Shown: positions 32,959 to 42,065 of the stretch, piece after piece
How the letters are laid out: the number at the start of each line of letters is the position of its first letter
How positions within the stretch are numbered: the stretch's first letter is position 1
Assembly (NCBI GenBank): GCA_934101425.1
Contig: CAKOQQ010000002.1
Span: 101,967-165,966, forward strand
Origin: an uncultured Bacilli bacterium
GTDB taxonomy: Bacteria > Bacillota_I > Bacilli_A > RF39 > UBA660
Direction: 5' to 3'
Length of the DNA stretch: 64,000 bases
Notes under the pieces: generated by a model
Database searches by the model: none
Told to the model about the DNA's origin: nothing
Seen by the model: the letters and a program-made list of their open reading frames with translations, nothing else
Translations under genes and position numbers: made by a program

Positions 32959-34806
32959 CTAATTAGTTTTTATAGTTTTAATTGAAAATAATATATTTTT
33001 AAGCATATCAATATTTTCTTCTTTATAATTAGCACTTAAACATACTAAATGATTTTCTAACATAAAATAATAATTTATAATAGAAACTTTATTATTAGAC
33101 ATAATTACTTCTTTTATTTCACTACTAATATTAGTAGCGTAAAGCGTATATTCACTTACTACCTTCCAATTATACTTTTTATATGAAGTAATTTCTTCGT
33201 TATATCCATTTTCTATTTCATGTATTCCTAAGTCAGTAAACAAAATATATGTATCATTGCCTTTAAGTTCAAATAAATCATATGGTCTAGTCATATAATC
33301 TATTCTATTAAACATTAGTTTATTAGGAAATTCTACATTAAAACAAAAATCAGTTTTAGATATAGTTACATCTAAATTATCTTTAAGTATTTTATCTATT
33401 TTATAATCTAATGCAAAGTCTAATGCATTTTTAATTTCTTTTAATATAGCAAAATCATATTTAGTAGTATCTGAAAATAAGTATCTACTAACTAAGTCAT
33501 CAATTTCTAATAATTCTTCTTTTTCTCTAAGATTATATTCATTACTACCAAGTGCTACTTCTAAAGATTTAATATCTACTTTATTAAATGTTAAGGTAGT
33601 TAAATTAAGTGTCCAAAATAATGTATTTACTCCATTATATAAATATGTCATATTAGATAACTTTGACTTTGAAACTTGTTTACTTTTTATTATCCCAATA
33701 TAATCCAAATCATGTTGATTAAGCACTTTTCTAACATTATACTTTTTATCTAATTCTTCTAATTTATTATCTATTAAATCTTCTTCTTTGTTTAAGCCCA
33801 TAGTAGCAAAAGTAGCCATTGCATAAATACGCAAAGCCCTATCATGTATATCATTCTTATCTAATAAATTTGTAGTTGAATTAATAGGTACTGCTTGATC
33901 AAAAGAAAATTTTAAATTTTCTTTTTTCATTTTTGAAATATTATTATTTATTCTACTTTTATCTAATTCATCTAAATGTATTTTATTTACATCATAAACT
34001 TCTCCAAAACTAATTTTAGGCATTTCATAAGTAAGTGCTGCTGTAAGATCATTTATATTTGTAGAATTTAAAAATACATCTAAATTATTAGATACCGCTT
34101 CTACAAGTTCAGGTACTTTTTCTTTTAATGTTTTATCATTTATAAAATTAGATAAACAAACTATATTTTCATCACTAATTATAGTTTTAATTTTTTCCTT
34201 TTTTAATATATCCACTATTTCTTCAGTAGATAATTTATATAGTTTATTATTTAATTTAGATTTTATATACTCAATTTCATTATGAGCTATAGGTAAATTT
34301 TCATAATATAAACTTACTATATATATACTATAAGCAATATCATACTTTTCCATTTCTGTATAATAATATCCAAGTAATCTAAGGTATCTAGCAAAATCAG
34401 TACATTTATATATATAATCATACATCTCTTTAGTATAAGTGTACATCTTATCATAATCTTTCATGAATTTAGCGGTCTCAGCTTTTTCAAACATTAAATG
34501 AGTATTCATCGGATTATATTTTAATCCTTCTTCTAAATAAGTGTATGCATTAGTAAAATCTTTTTCTTCATTTGCAATATAAGCTAGTAATTTATATGCT
34601 TCATCAATTCTAGGAGATACCCATTTTACATTTTTTAATTTGAGTTTATCTCTTGATGCATAAAACTCAACTACATCACTAAATGTAAATTCTAATCCTT
34701 TACTAATTTTATTATTATTTTCTATAAATTCATTAAGATTTTGTTTAGCTTCAGAAAACTTTCTTTCATGAATTAAATTAGATGCATTTATAAGTAATTC
34801 TTCCAT
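32959..34806 (-). CDS. Hypothetical protein with TPR-like N-terminal half
   Basis: I do not recognise the whole 615-residue protein. The first 190 or so residues are helical repeats that read like tetratricopeptides (IHERKFSEAKQNLNEFIE, AYTYLEEGLKYNPMNTHLMF, MEKYDIAYSIYIVSLYYEN). A long helical middle follows. The C-terminal 150 residues are beta-rich (FELKGNDTYILFTDLGIHEIENGYNEE). No signal peptide or membrane helix. It has its own extended -10 (34822-34827) just after a terminator and is followed at 14 nt by an MMPL gene. Possible adaptor for that transporter, but this is context only. Confidence 0.6.
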   Translation of the reverse strand: MEELLINASNLIHERKFSEAKQNLNEFIENNNKISKGLEFTFSDVVEFYASRDKLKLKNVKWVSPRIDEAYKLLAYIANEEKDFTNAYTYLEEGLKYNPMNTHLMFEKAETAKFMKDYDKMYTYTKEMYDYIYKCTDFARYLRLLGYYYTEMEKYDIAYSIYIVSLYYENLPIAHNEIEYIKSKLNNKLYKLSTEEIVDILKKEKIKTIISDENIVCLSNFINDKTLKEKVPELVEAVSNNLDVFLNSTNINDLTAALTYEMPKISFGEVYDVNKIHLDELDKSRINNNISKMKKENLKFSFDQAVPINSTTNLLDKNDIHDRALRIYAMATFATMGLNKEEDLIDNKLEELDKKYNVRKVLNQHDLDYIGIIKSKQVSKSKLSNMTYLYNGVNTLFWTLNLTTLTFNKVDIKSLEVALGSNEYNLREKEELLEIDDLVSRYLFSDTTKYDFAILKEIKNALDFALDYKIDKILKDNLDVTISKTDFCFNVEFPNKLMFNRIDYMTRPYDLFELKGNDTYILFTDLGIHEIENGYNEEITSYKKYNWKVVSEYTLYATNISSEIKEVIMSNNKVSIINYYFMLENHLVCLSANYKEENIDMLKNILFSIKTIKTN

Positions 34807-34833
34807 TCTATCACCTATTTAATTATAACAAAA

Positions 34834-34861
34834 AATATGAATTCTTTAAAGAATTCATATT
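34834..34861 (-). terminator. ABC-exporter operon terminator (28-nt perfect palindrome)
   Basis: AATATGAATTCTTT pairs perfectly with AAAGAATTCATATT, followed by T6 on the minus strand. It overlaps the permease stop. Confidence 0.7.
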
Positions 34862-35978
34862 ATATTTTACGTTTTTTATATGTAACTAAATTAGTAAGTA
34901 TTATAAATAATATTCCAAACATAAAAAGAATACTAATGTTTATAAATACTCTAGATGTTATACCATTAACTACTATATCATTAGTATTAATATACCAGTA
35001 TGATGGTAATATATGAGCTATTTTAATAACTATACTAGGTAACCATTCTGTAGGTATAAATGCTCCACATATAAATGCTTGGCCTAATGATACTACATTA
35101 ACAATACCATTTATAGCGTCTTTATTAGTAGTTAGGCTTGATATAAAAATGGCAAGTGATAAAGATGTAAAAGTAAACATTAATGAATTTATCAAATATA
35201 TAATATTGTCACCAGTAAATACATTAGTTTTTGTTACAAATACACCAATTACACTATATATAAACCATAATATAACTCCATATAATATACTAGAATAAAG
35301 AATTAATCTATTATGCTTTTTATAATTCATACTGCTTACATTTATTCTTTTACTTATATTTTTATTATGGAAACTAGATAATATAATGCATATTATAAAT
35401 GATAGTGCTGCCATAATACTATAACTAGCGAAATTATAGTATCTTGTTAAATTAGTATTACCCACTACTTTTTTATTTGTAACTTCTATATTAGTATTTA
35501 TTTCTAAATTGCTATTTATAGCTTTTATAACTTCATCTTCATTGCTATATTCTTTTAAATATATATTTTGAAGACGTAAATATCTATTTAATAATATAGA
35601 TGCTAAGCTAGCTTCATAGTCTTTAGTTTGTTTAATATCTATAGTAGGATTTTTTAGTTCTAATAAATCTTTTCTATAGTTTTTAGGAATATATATAACA
35701 TAACTTATATCGCGGTAAAATAGTGCATCATCAATATTTTCTTTTTTTATTTCTTTTATATTTGCATTATTAGTCATATAAGAAATTAGATTTTTAGTTA
35801 AACCTACATTTTCATCATTATTAACAATAAGTATATCTGGTTTACTATTTTCAAATGTTATAGCATTATCATTAGTAGCCATATTCATACCACCAAATAC
35901 TACTAACATAACAGTAAATAGTATTATAGTACCTTTATACTTATTAACAATTTTCCAAAATGTTTTAAATACTGTCAT
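34860..35978 (-). CDS. ABC-2 type permease
   Basis: A 372-residue membrane subunit of an ABC exporter. One N-terminal helix (about 14-34) is followed by a 120-residue external domain. Five or six C-terminal helices include the ABC-2 hallmark NVVSLGQAFICGAFIPTEWL. It partners the similar 364-residue permease just upstream (14-nt overlap) and the ATPase before that. Such YhgE/LinH-like pairs often move antibiotics or lipids. Substrate unknown. Confidence 0.88.
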   Translation of the reverse strand: MTVFKTFWKIVNKYKGTIILFTVMLVVFGGMNMATNDNAITFENSKPDILIVNNDENVGLTKNLISYMTNNANIKEIKKENIDDALFYRDISYVIYIPKNYRKDLLELKNPTIDIKQTKDYEASLASILLNRYLRLQNIYLKEYSNEDEVIKAINSNLEINTNIEVTNKKVVGNTNLTRYYNFASYSIMAALSFIICIILSSFHNKNISKRINVSSMNYKKHNRLILYSSILYGVILWFIYSVIGVFVTKTNVFTGDNIIYLINSLMFTFTSLSLAIFISSLTTNKDAINGIVNVVSLGQAFICGAFIPTEWLPSIVIKIAHILPSYWYINTNDIVVNGITSRVFINISILFMFGILFIILTNLVTYKKRKI

Positions 35979-37059
35979 ATCTTTTCCTCCTCAAACTAAA
36001 TATTGAAATAACTATCATAATAAGTGAAAAGATAATTAAACTTATAATATTGAAATAATATCTATTAAGTGATTCATAGTAATATAGAGAATATAATCCA
36101 TCTGTAATCATATTTGCAGGATTTATAATATTTAATATTGGTACATGTTTATCTATAATATATTTCATAGTAATACCAGTCATACCAGCTAAGAAACACC
36201 AAAACATTGTTATTGATAATAATATGCCTGTTTTAGCATTTTCACTTAATTTTAAGGTAGATAAAAATACACCAAATGTTAAAGCTGATAATACACCAGT
36301 AAGTGAAATAAGAACAATATAAGAAAACCTAGATCCAAAATCTATATTTAATATAAATATAGTATATATAAATAATAGTAATAGTCCTATTACTTCTACT
36401 ATATAACTAGCTAATAAGCTACTAAATATCATAGTACTTTTTTTAGTTGGTGATACACTTGTCCTTTTACCTACACTAGATATATTTGGCATTCTTTTAT
36501 TAGTAATATATAGAGCTAACATACCACCATATAATATTGCCATAGCAATTAAATTATAAAATTCTATTAGAGTATAACTTAAGTTAGAACTACTAATATC
36601 ATTTATATTTATTTTATTATTTATAATATTAGTTATTTCTTCTACGCTATATTTATTAGATAAATCTTTATATATATTTAACTGTGTAGTTACTTCATCA
36701 ATAGTTAATTTTAATATAGTTTCATCTACTCCATTTTCTTTAACTACAATATTAGGGCTTTCCTTAAAGTAAATATATCCTTTAATACTTCCATCACGAA
36801 GTAAATTTTTAGCGTCTTCTAATGTAGTATATTTTATATTAAAAGTATCTATATTATTTAATACTTCCGTATAAATTTTAGATGTTTCACTTTCTATAAC
36901 TGCTATATCTACTGTATCTAATTTTTCAGCACTTTCAATATTAGAAAAAGCTAATTTATAGAATGTACCTAATATAATAGGAAATACAAATGTCCAAAAT
37001 ATCAATCCTTTATTTTTAAATAAACATTTAAGAGAATATTTTAAATTATGAAAAAACAT
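35965..37059 (-). CDS. ABC-2 type permease
   Basis: The 364-residue first permease of the pair has the same layout: one helix at 20-40, an external domain to about 165, then a helix bundle with MFWCFLAGMTGITMKYIID near residue 285. Its start overlaps the last base of the ATPase gene and its end overlaps the next permease by 14 nt, so ATPase-permease-permease form one transporter. It starts MFFHNLKYSLKCLFKNKGLIFW, a typical cytoplasmic entry for this class. Confidence 0.88.
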   Translation of the reverse strand: MFFHNLKYSLKCLFKNKGLIFWTFVFPIILGTFYKLAFSNIESAEKLDTVDIAVIESETSKIYTEVLNNIDTFNIKYTTLEDAKNLLRDGSIKGYIYFKESPNIVVKENGVDETILKLTIDEVTTQLNIYKDLSNKYSVEEITNIINNKININDISSSNLSYTLIEFYNLIAMAILYGGMLALYITNKRMPNISSVGKRTSVSPTKKSTMIFSSLLASYIVEVIGLLLLFIYTIFILNIDFGSRFSYIVLISLTGVLSALTFGVFLSTLKLSENAKTGILLSITMFWCFLAGMTGITMKYIIDKHVPILNIINPANMITDGLYSLYYYESLNRYYFNIISLIIFSLIMIVISIFSLRRKRYDSI

Positions 37060-37994
37060 TAATCTCTTAATCCTTTACCTGTAAGTTCTAGAAAAACATC
37101 ATTTAAAGTTGGTCTTTCTGAAAATATCTTATTATATTTAATTTTATTATTTTTAAGTAATTCTATTAATTCTCCTAAATTATTTTTACCTTTACTATAA
37201 GTAATAACAACTACATTATGATTTTGTACTACATTTTTAACATTCTTTTGTTTGCTAATAAGTTCCATTATATTATTATTAGAATTTAACTCTATAGTTA
37301 TTTTTTCTAAAATATTAGATATATTTTTAAGCTCATCACTAGTTCCTTCAGCGATAATTTTACCTTTATCTAAAATAATAATTCTATCACATAGTATTTC
37401 TACTTCTTCCATATAATGTGTTGTATATAAAATAGTAGCTCCTTCATCTCTTAATTTTTTTATACCATCTAAAATATTATTTCTACTTTGAGGATCAACA
37501 GCTACTGTTGGTTCATCTAAAAATATTATTTTAGGTTTATGAGCTATACCACAAGCTATATTAAGTCTTCTAAGTAATCCCCCTGATAATTGTTTTGGAT
37601 AGAATTTTTTATAGTCTTCTATGCCAACTAACTTCATAGCGTCTTCTACACACTTAGTTCTTTCTTTTTTATCACTAATATAAAGTCCACAGAAATAATC
37701 AATATTTTCATATACAGTAAGTTCATCAAAAACACTAACTTCTTGAAATATAACCCCTATTTTCCTTTTTATATCATAAGCATCTGGAGTCATTTCTTTA
37801 CTGAATATTTTTATATCACCTTTATCATATTTAAGTAAAGATAATATTGAATTTATTGTCGTAGTTTTACCACTACCATTAGGACCTAAAAGTCCTAGTA
37901 TTTCACCCTCTAAAATATTAAAACTTAAATCATCAACTGCGATTAAATCTTTATATTTTTTTGTTAAATGTTTTACTTCAATTATATTTTTCAT
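37059..37994 (-). CDS. ABC transporter ATPase
   Basis: This 311-residue exporter ATPase has Walker A GPNGSGKTT near residue 37, the Q-loop VIFQEVSVFDEL, signature LSGGLLRRLN, Walker B IIFLDEPTVAVDP and the switch histidine TTHYMEE. A C-terminal extension of about 80 residues (KITIELNSNNN to the end) is typical of the CcmA/DrrA-like multidrug group. It powers the two permeases that follow. Confidence 0.93.
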   Translation of the reverse strand: MKNIIEVKHLTKKYKDLIAVDDLSFNILEGEILGLLGPNGSGKTTTINSILSLLKYDKGDIKIFSKEMTPDAYDIKRKIGVIFQEVSVFDELTVYENIDYFCGLYISDKKERTKCVEDAMKLVGIEDYKKFYPKQLSGGLLRRLNIACGIAHKPKIIFLDEPTVAVDPQSRNNILDGIKKLRDEGATILYTTHYMEEVEILCDRIIILDKGKIIAEGTSDELKNISNILEKITIELNSNNNIMELISKQKNVKNVVQNHNVVVITYSKGKNNLGELIELLKNNKIKYNKIFSERPTLNDVFLELTGKGLRD

Positions 37995-37999
37995 AAAAT

Positions 38000-39601
38000 T
38001 TACACCGTTATCTTTCTATAATCATTTATACTATATTTCATTAAAATATAGTATAAAATAATACTTAATAAAATTAATGTTAATATTTCAATAATTATTA
38101 TATATTCTATAGTTATATATTTATATAAAGAAACTAATAAAACAATATTTATAATAAATAGTAGCATACCAGTAAATACTGATATCATAGAACTCATACT
38201 TTGTTTTACTACTTCTGTATCATTAGTAGCATTCATTTTAGGATATTTTAAATTAATAATTAAACCAATTACAGCTTCTAAAAATATTAGTATTATAGTA
38301 ATTAGTAATATACTTACTATATAAAATAAACTTGGTCTAAAAGCTATAAAGTATATAAATTCACTTAAAATAATAAGTGGCACTTCAATAATAAAAGCAA
38401 ATAATATTTTAGAATTTAATATTGTTTTTTCACTTAATGGAAAGCTTTTAGTTATATTAATAGTTCTACCTTCTAACGATATTGATGATGAAGTGATTGA
38501 TGTCATTGCTAAAGAGAAAAATATAAGTTCATAATATAATAAATATATTGGTATATCTTCACTAACACGATAATTTGCTAAAATAATATTAAAGGAATTT
38601 CCACCTTTTACTATTAAAAGTATTGTCATTGCTACTGCAATAATTATTCCAAATGATGTATTAAACATATATATTGGAGAAGAAAAATATCTTTTTAATT
38701 CTTTACTTGCAAGTGATACTATTTTACTATTTTTCTTTAATGATTTATCTTTAATTTCTTCTATTTTTATTTTTCTATTTCTTGAATTAGATATTATACT
38801 AAAATAATATTTAGAAGCTAATAAAATAAATATATAAAATAAAGAAATATTAAGTACCAATAATTTAATTAGATCTAATAAATTAAAATCAGTTATAAGA
38901 TTAATATATATACCTATAGGGTAATATATTTTTATTAAAAAATCATTTATTCCTAAAGCTTTTGTAGCAATATCTTTTATAAAGCTTTCTATATTCATAC
39001 TTAAGAAAAATATAACTAAAAATACTATACTAGATAGTAATGTTTGAACTATCTTTTTTCTTTTTGATTTACTAGAAAATAATTTAATTATATAGCCAAT
39101 AATAGAAGATATTATAGTTGGTATTATTGGTATTAAAAAAGTCATAAATAAGGATATTAAATAAAAACTAATACTAGGATTTTCAAAATATATATATACT
39201 ATGAAAGTGGGTAATATAAACATTAAATTATATATATATTGAAATAATAATAATTTAAATATTCTTACAAATAATATTTTACTTTTTCCTATAGGAAGAG
39301 AAAACAATAAATCATTATCTTTAGCTTCAAATAAAATACCTTGAGATTTATATATTCCTTCCATAAATGTTATTATAGTAACTACAAATAAAAACATAGT
39401 AAGCATAATATATGTAAGATGATAAGGATGTAATTTACTAGCTATCATATATGCATAAACACCTATTGAAACACTTACTATTACAAATAAGAATAATGGC
39501 ATAAGTATTTTCTTTAGCTTACTAGAATTTTTCTTAGTAGTATATTTAAACATATTCATATCATCAGTAAGAACTGCTTTTAATAAAGATACTAATTTCA
39601 T
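38000..39601 (-). CDS. Large ABC exporter permease
   Basis: A 533-residue integral membrane protein with about twelve helices, predicted from evenly spaced hydrophobic runs. The polar loop around residue 270-300 (SKYYFSIISNSRNRKIKIEE) separates two halves. Such large permeases usually pair with one CcmA-like ATPase. The gene overlaps its ATPase (39598) by 4 nt and precedes the second ABC system by 5 nt, so both exporters are in the same operon. Substrate not predictable. Confidence 0.8.
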   Translation of the reverse strand: MKLVSLLKAVLTDDMNMFKYTTKKNSSKLKKILMPLFLFVIVSVSIGVYAYMIASKLHPYHLTYIMLTMFLFVVTIITFMEGIYKSQGILFEAKDNDLLFSLPIGKSKILFVRIFKLLLFQYIYNLMFILPTFIVYIYFENPSISFYLISLFMTFLIPIIPTIISSIIGYIIKLFSSKSKRKKIVQTLLSSIVFLVIFFLSMNIESFIKDIATKALGINDFLIKIYYPIGIYINLITDFNLLDLIKLLVLNISLFYIFILLASKYYFSIISNSRNRKIKIEEIKDKSLKKNSKIVSLASKELKRYFSSPIYMFNTSFGIIIAVAMTILLIVKGGNSFNIILANYRVSEDIPIYLLYYELIFFSLAMTSITSSSISLEGRTINITKSFPLSEKTILNSKILFAFIIEVPLIILSEFIYFIAFRPSLFYIVSILLITIILIFLEAVIGLIINLKYPKMNATNDTEVVKQSMSSMISVFTGMLLFIINIVLLVSLYKYITIEYIIIIEILTLILLSIILYYILMKYSINDYRKITV

Positions 39602-40302
39602 TTCTTTTCTCCTAATTCAAGAAATACTTGTTCTAGTGATTCATCGCCTTTAATATCTTTCATTTTACCAATTTTTACTATTTTTCCATCTTTGATAATA
39701 GCTACTCTATCACATAATTTTTCTGCTACATCTAATATATGTGTAGAGAAAAATATTATTTTACCTTCATGAGCCATTTTCTTCATTATTTCTTTTACAT
39801 CATATACTGCTTTAGGATCTAATCCTACAAATGGTTCATCCATTATAATTACATTTGGATTATGTGCAAGCGCTGCAATAAGTGCTACTTTTTGTTTCAT
39901 ACCATGTGAGAAACTAGAAATATCATTATATAATTTATCATCTATTTCAAACATTTTTGCATATTTAATAATGTCATCTCTATTACTAACATCATACATA
40001 TCACATACAAAATTAATAAAATCGATTGCTCTCATGTTTTCATATAAATCAGGATTATCTGGTACATAAGCCATTTCTTTTTTACACTTTATAGGGTCAG
40101 ATTTAATAGAATAATTATTTATAATAATATCACCACTATCAAAATCTAATATACCTATAATGCTTTTAATCATAGTAGTTTTACCTGCTCCATTATGACC
40201 AATGAAAGCAAATATCTCACCATCTTTAATATCAAAGCTTACATTATCTAAAACTTTTACTTTTCCATCATATGATTTACTTACATTTCTAATACTAATC
40301 AT
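39598..40302 (-). CDS. ABC transporter ATPase
   Basis: A 234-residue ATPase: Walker A GHNGAGKTT near residue 35, FSHGMKQKVALIAAL (signature with H for G), Walker B VIIMDEPFVGLDP and STHILDVAEKL. The gene overlaps the TetR gene by 8 nt at its start and its permease by 4 nt at its end. The HG variant of the signature is common in CcmA-like exporters and does not suggest loss of activity. Confidence 0.93.
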   Translation of the reverse strand: MISIRNVSKSYDGKVKVLDNVSFDIKDGEIFAFIGHNGAGKTTMIKSIIGILDFDSGDIIINNYSIKSDPIKCKKEMAYVPDNPDLYENMRAIDFINFVCDMYDVSNRDDIIKYAKMFEIDDKLYNDISSFSHGMKQKVALIAALAHNPNVIIMDEPFVGLDPKAVYDVKEIMKKMAHEGKIIFFSTHILDVAEKLCDRVAIIKDGKIVKIGKMKDIKGDESLEQVFLELGEKK

Positions 40303-40903
40303 TTTTTCCTCCTAAAATCCATTTATTATTTGGGTTTTCTTCAAGTAACATAAGAGCTTGAAATTCCTGTGATAACAAACTTTTTATTTGTTCATCACTA
40401 AGAAATAGTGTTTTACTAGCTAATAAAGTAGCAATTCCATGTGTAAAAAGCCACATTTTAACATGAAATGTTTTTACCTCTTTATCACTTAATTTGGTGC
40501 TTATTTTTATATATGATTCAATTTCTTTTAATTCTGGATAATCTTCAGTTATACTAAATGATTTATCTTCTAATATAACAGGATTATCAGTCATAAATAA
40601 TGCTTTAAATATATTATTTTCTTCTTTTGCAAACTTTATATAATTTATCCCAACTTGTTTATACTTAGGCATTTCATCATTTATATTATTTAATACAAAT
40701 CTATAAAAGTACCTTTTCATTTTTCTATATAATTCATTATTTAATTCATTAGAATTTTTAAATTGATAGTAAATAGGTCTTATAGAAGTATTTAAATTTT
40801 CAGCTATTTTTCTATTACTAACTACTTCTATTCCCTCTTTTCTTACTATATCAAATGCACTATCAAGTATCTTATCTTTTGTTATCTTTAAAGAAGCTCC
40901 CAT
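40295..40903 (-). CDS. TetR-family regulator of the ABC-exporter operon
   Basis: A 202-residue repressor with an N-terminal helix-turn-helix (KDKILDSAFDIVRKEGIEVV, then KIAENLNTSIRPIYYQFKNS) and a helical C-terminal ligand domain. It is the first gene of an operon with two ABC exporters. A palindrome TGTATC-ACTT-GATACA sits at its own promoter, so negative autoregulation that also controls the exporters is likely. The inducing ligand is unknown. The ATG follows GGTGATAAT. Confidence 0.9.
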   Translation of the reverse strand: MGASLKITKDKILDSAFDIVRKEGIEVVSNRKIAENLNTSIRPIYYQFKNSNELNNELYRKMKRYFYRFVLNNINDEMPKYKQVGINYIKFAKEENNIFKALFMTDNPVILEDKSFSITEDYPELKEIESYIKISTKLSDKEVKTFHVKMWLFTHGIATLLASKTLFLSDEQIKSLLSQEFQALMLLEENPNNKWILGGKND

Positions 40904-40920
40904 ATTATCACCAATTAAAT

Positions 40921-40941
40921 TGTATCACTTGATACATTATA
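40921..40941 (-). promoter_or_regulatory. TetR operator overlapping the exporter-operon promoter
   Basis: The inverted repeat TGTATC (40921-40926) / GATACA (40931-40936) with a 4-bp centre touches the minus-strand -10 TATAAT (40936-40941). A repressor bound here would cover the transcription start of the tetR-ABC operon. The -35 is poor. Confidence 0.6.
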
Positions 40942-40959
40942 TGTAAATATATTTATTAA

Positions 40960-41002
40960 AAAAAAGCAAAGATTACTTTTTTACATAAATCTTTGCTTTT
41001 TT
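40960..41002 (-). terminator. Terminator of the 270-codon gene
   Basis: Fifteen-base perfect stem, AAAAAAGCAAAGATT (40960-40974) with its complement (40988-41002). It includes the last codons of the gene and supplies its own T-run on the minus strand. Confidence 0.75.
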
Positions 41003-41785
41003 AGGTTGTTTTCTAGAAGTAAATAAATTTAATAAATTGTTTAAAGTATCAGGTGTTATAGGATCAATTGCATTTTCTACTCTATAATCAATTACAAAAT
41101 CAATAAAATCTTGCATATAAGGTAACAAGCTAAAATCAACTGTTTTAGTTAAGTCACCTTTTTCGTCTTTTTTATAAAAACTAATACTAGTTGGTATACT
41201 TTCTCCCATATATAGCACTACACCATTACCATATTTGCATATGTGATCTACATTTTCATATGAGTCTTTTGCATCACTATAACTATCTCTTTTATATAAT
41301 TGATTTAATATCATACATACATTAGTAGTAGTAGGCGCTAATCTACCTTTCACAGTAGTGTTTTTAGCTTCATGATAAGTAAAATCTTTATACTCAGTAC
41401 CATAAGCTAGCTTACTAAGAACATCACCCATGATGCTAATATCAAAACTACTACTAGATATAATACTTCTTAGTAATACCTTTTCATATTCATCCATTGC
41501 TCTTACTTCTTTTAATAATTCAGCAATTTTTTCGTTAGCTCTATCTTCTATACCACTAGTTATTCTTCTAGCTTTTTTAATTCTATCTTTACTTTCTTCA
41601 CTTTTTAAAATTAATTCTTCAGTAGCACATAAACCAGTTTTTGGAGTTTCTACTACATCATATACTCCAAAACTTTTATATACTTCTTCACATTGAAGTC
41701 TTTTTATTTCATTTATTCTTCTAATTTCTTCTAATATACTTTCTTTTTCACTTTTAATATTCTTTAATTTTTCTAAACTTTTCAT
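40973..41785 (-). CDS. Hypothetical protein with N-terminal coiled coil
   Basis: Not recognised. 270 residues. The first 110 are strongly helical and charged with heptad-like spacing (LEKLKNIKSEKESILEEIRRI), broken by SFGVYDVVETPKTGLC. The rest is mixed alpha/beta (NVCMILNQLYKRDSY, YGNGVVLYMGESIPTSISFYK, LLPYMQDFIDFVIDYRVENA) with a basic C-terminal tail. No membrane helix or signal. It lies downstream of a promoter, a 28-codon ORF and a long-range inverted repeat, so its expression may be attenuated. Confidence 0.6.
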   Translation of the reverse strand: MKSLEKLKNIKSEKESILEEIRRINEIKRLQCEEVYKSFGVYDVVETPKTGLCATEELILKSEESKDRIKKARRITSGIEDRANEKIAELLKEVRAMDEYEKVLLRSIISSSSFDISIMGDVLSKLAYGTEYKDFTYHEAKNTTVKGRLAPTTTNVCMILNQLYKRDSYSDAKDSYENVDHICKYGNGVVLYMGESIPTSISFYKKDEKGDLTKTVDFSLLPYMQDFIDFVIDYRVENAIDPITPDTLNNLLNLFTSRKQPKKAKIYVKK

Positions 41786-41810
41786 AATTATCCTCTCTTA
41801 TTATTTTTTA

Positions 41811-41917
41811 AGTCCTCCGTTAGATTCTAACAAAACCTTTTATGTATAATAAAAGAAAAATTAGTGGATAATCCATTACTATTTAAGGTTGGTATAAATA
41901 GCAAAATCTAACGGACT
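41811..41917 (-). repeat. Long-range inverted repeat in the leader of the 270-codon gene
   Basis: CCGTTAGATT (41817-41826) is complementary to AATCTAACGG (41905-41914), and AGT/ACT extends it past a 3-nt bulge. The intervening 78 nt hold a weaker hairpin followed by a T-rich tract (about 41851-41882). One arm lies inside the 28-codon ORF. Confidence 0.5.
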
Positions 41918-41965
41918 AATTCTATCTGTTTCACTACGATCTAATTCATTAGTTCGATTAGCCAT
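41879..41965 (-). CDS. 28-codon leader ORF
   Basis: The ATG (41963-41965) is preceded by GGGAGG with a 10-nt gap and lies about 30 nt downstream of a good promoter. The product is hydrophilic (MANRTNELDRSETDRISPLD, then FAIYTNLK). It ends before the downstream arm of an inverted repeat whose other arm is inside its last codons. It could be a regulatory leader peptide for the 270-codon gene, a small functional protein, or chance. I favour the first on arrangement alone. Confidence 0.45.
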   Translation of the reverse strand: MANRTNELDRSETDRISPLDFAIYTNLK

Positions 41966-41995
41966 GTATACCATTCCTCCCTTCAAATTTCTATT

Positions 41996-42040
41996 ATTAT
42001 ATAATAAAAATATTAATATATCAATAATATATGATATAAT
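41996..42040. promoter_or_regulatory. Divergent pflB / leader-ORF promoters
   Basis: Plus strand (pflB): TATAAT 42035-42040 with TGA upstream and a weak -35 near 42013. Minus strand: TTGATA 42019-42024, 17 bp, TATAAT 41996-42001. The two polymerase sites overlap, so the transcripts may compete. Confidence 0.6.
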
Positions 42041-42065
42041 TATCCTATATTGTAGGAGGAAGAAG

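Noticed and set aside
41964..42065. N-terminal extension of PflB from the ATG at 41964
   Set aside because: The pflB promoter and Shine-Dalgarno lie inside this stretch, and PflB homologues begin at the later ATG.
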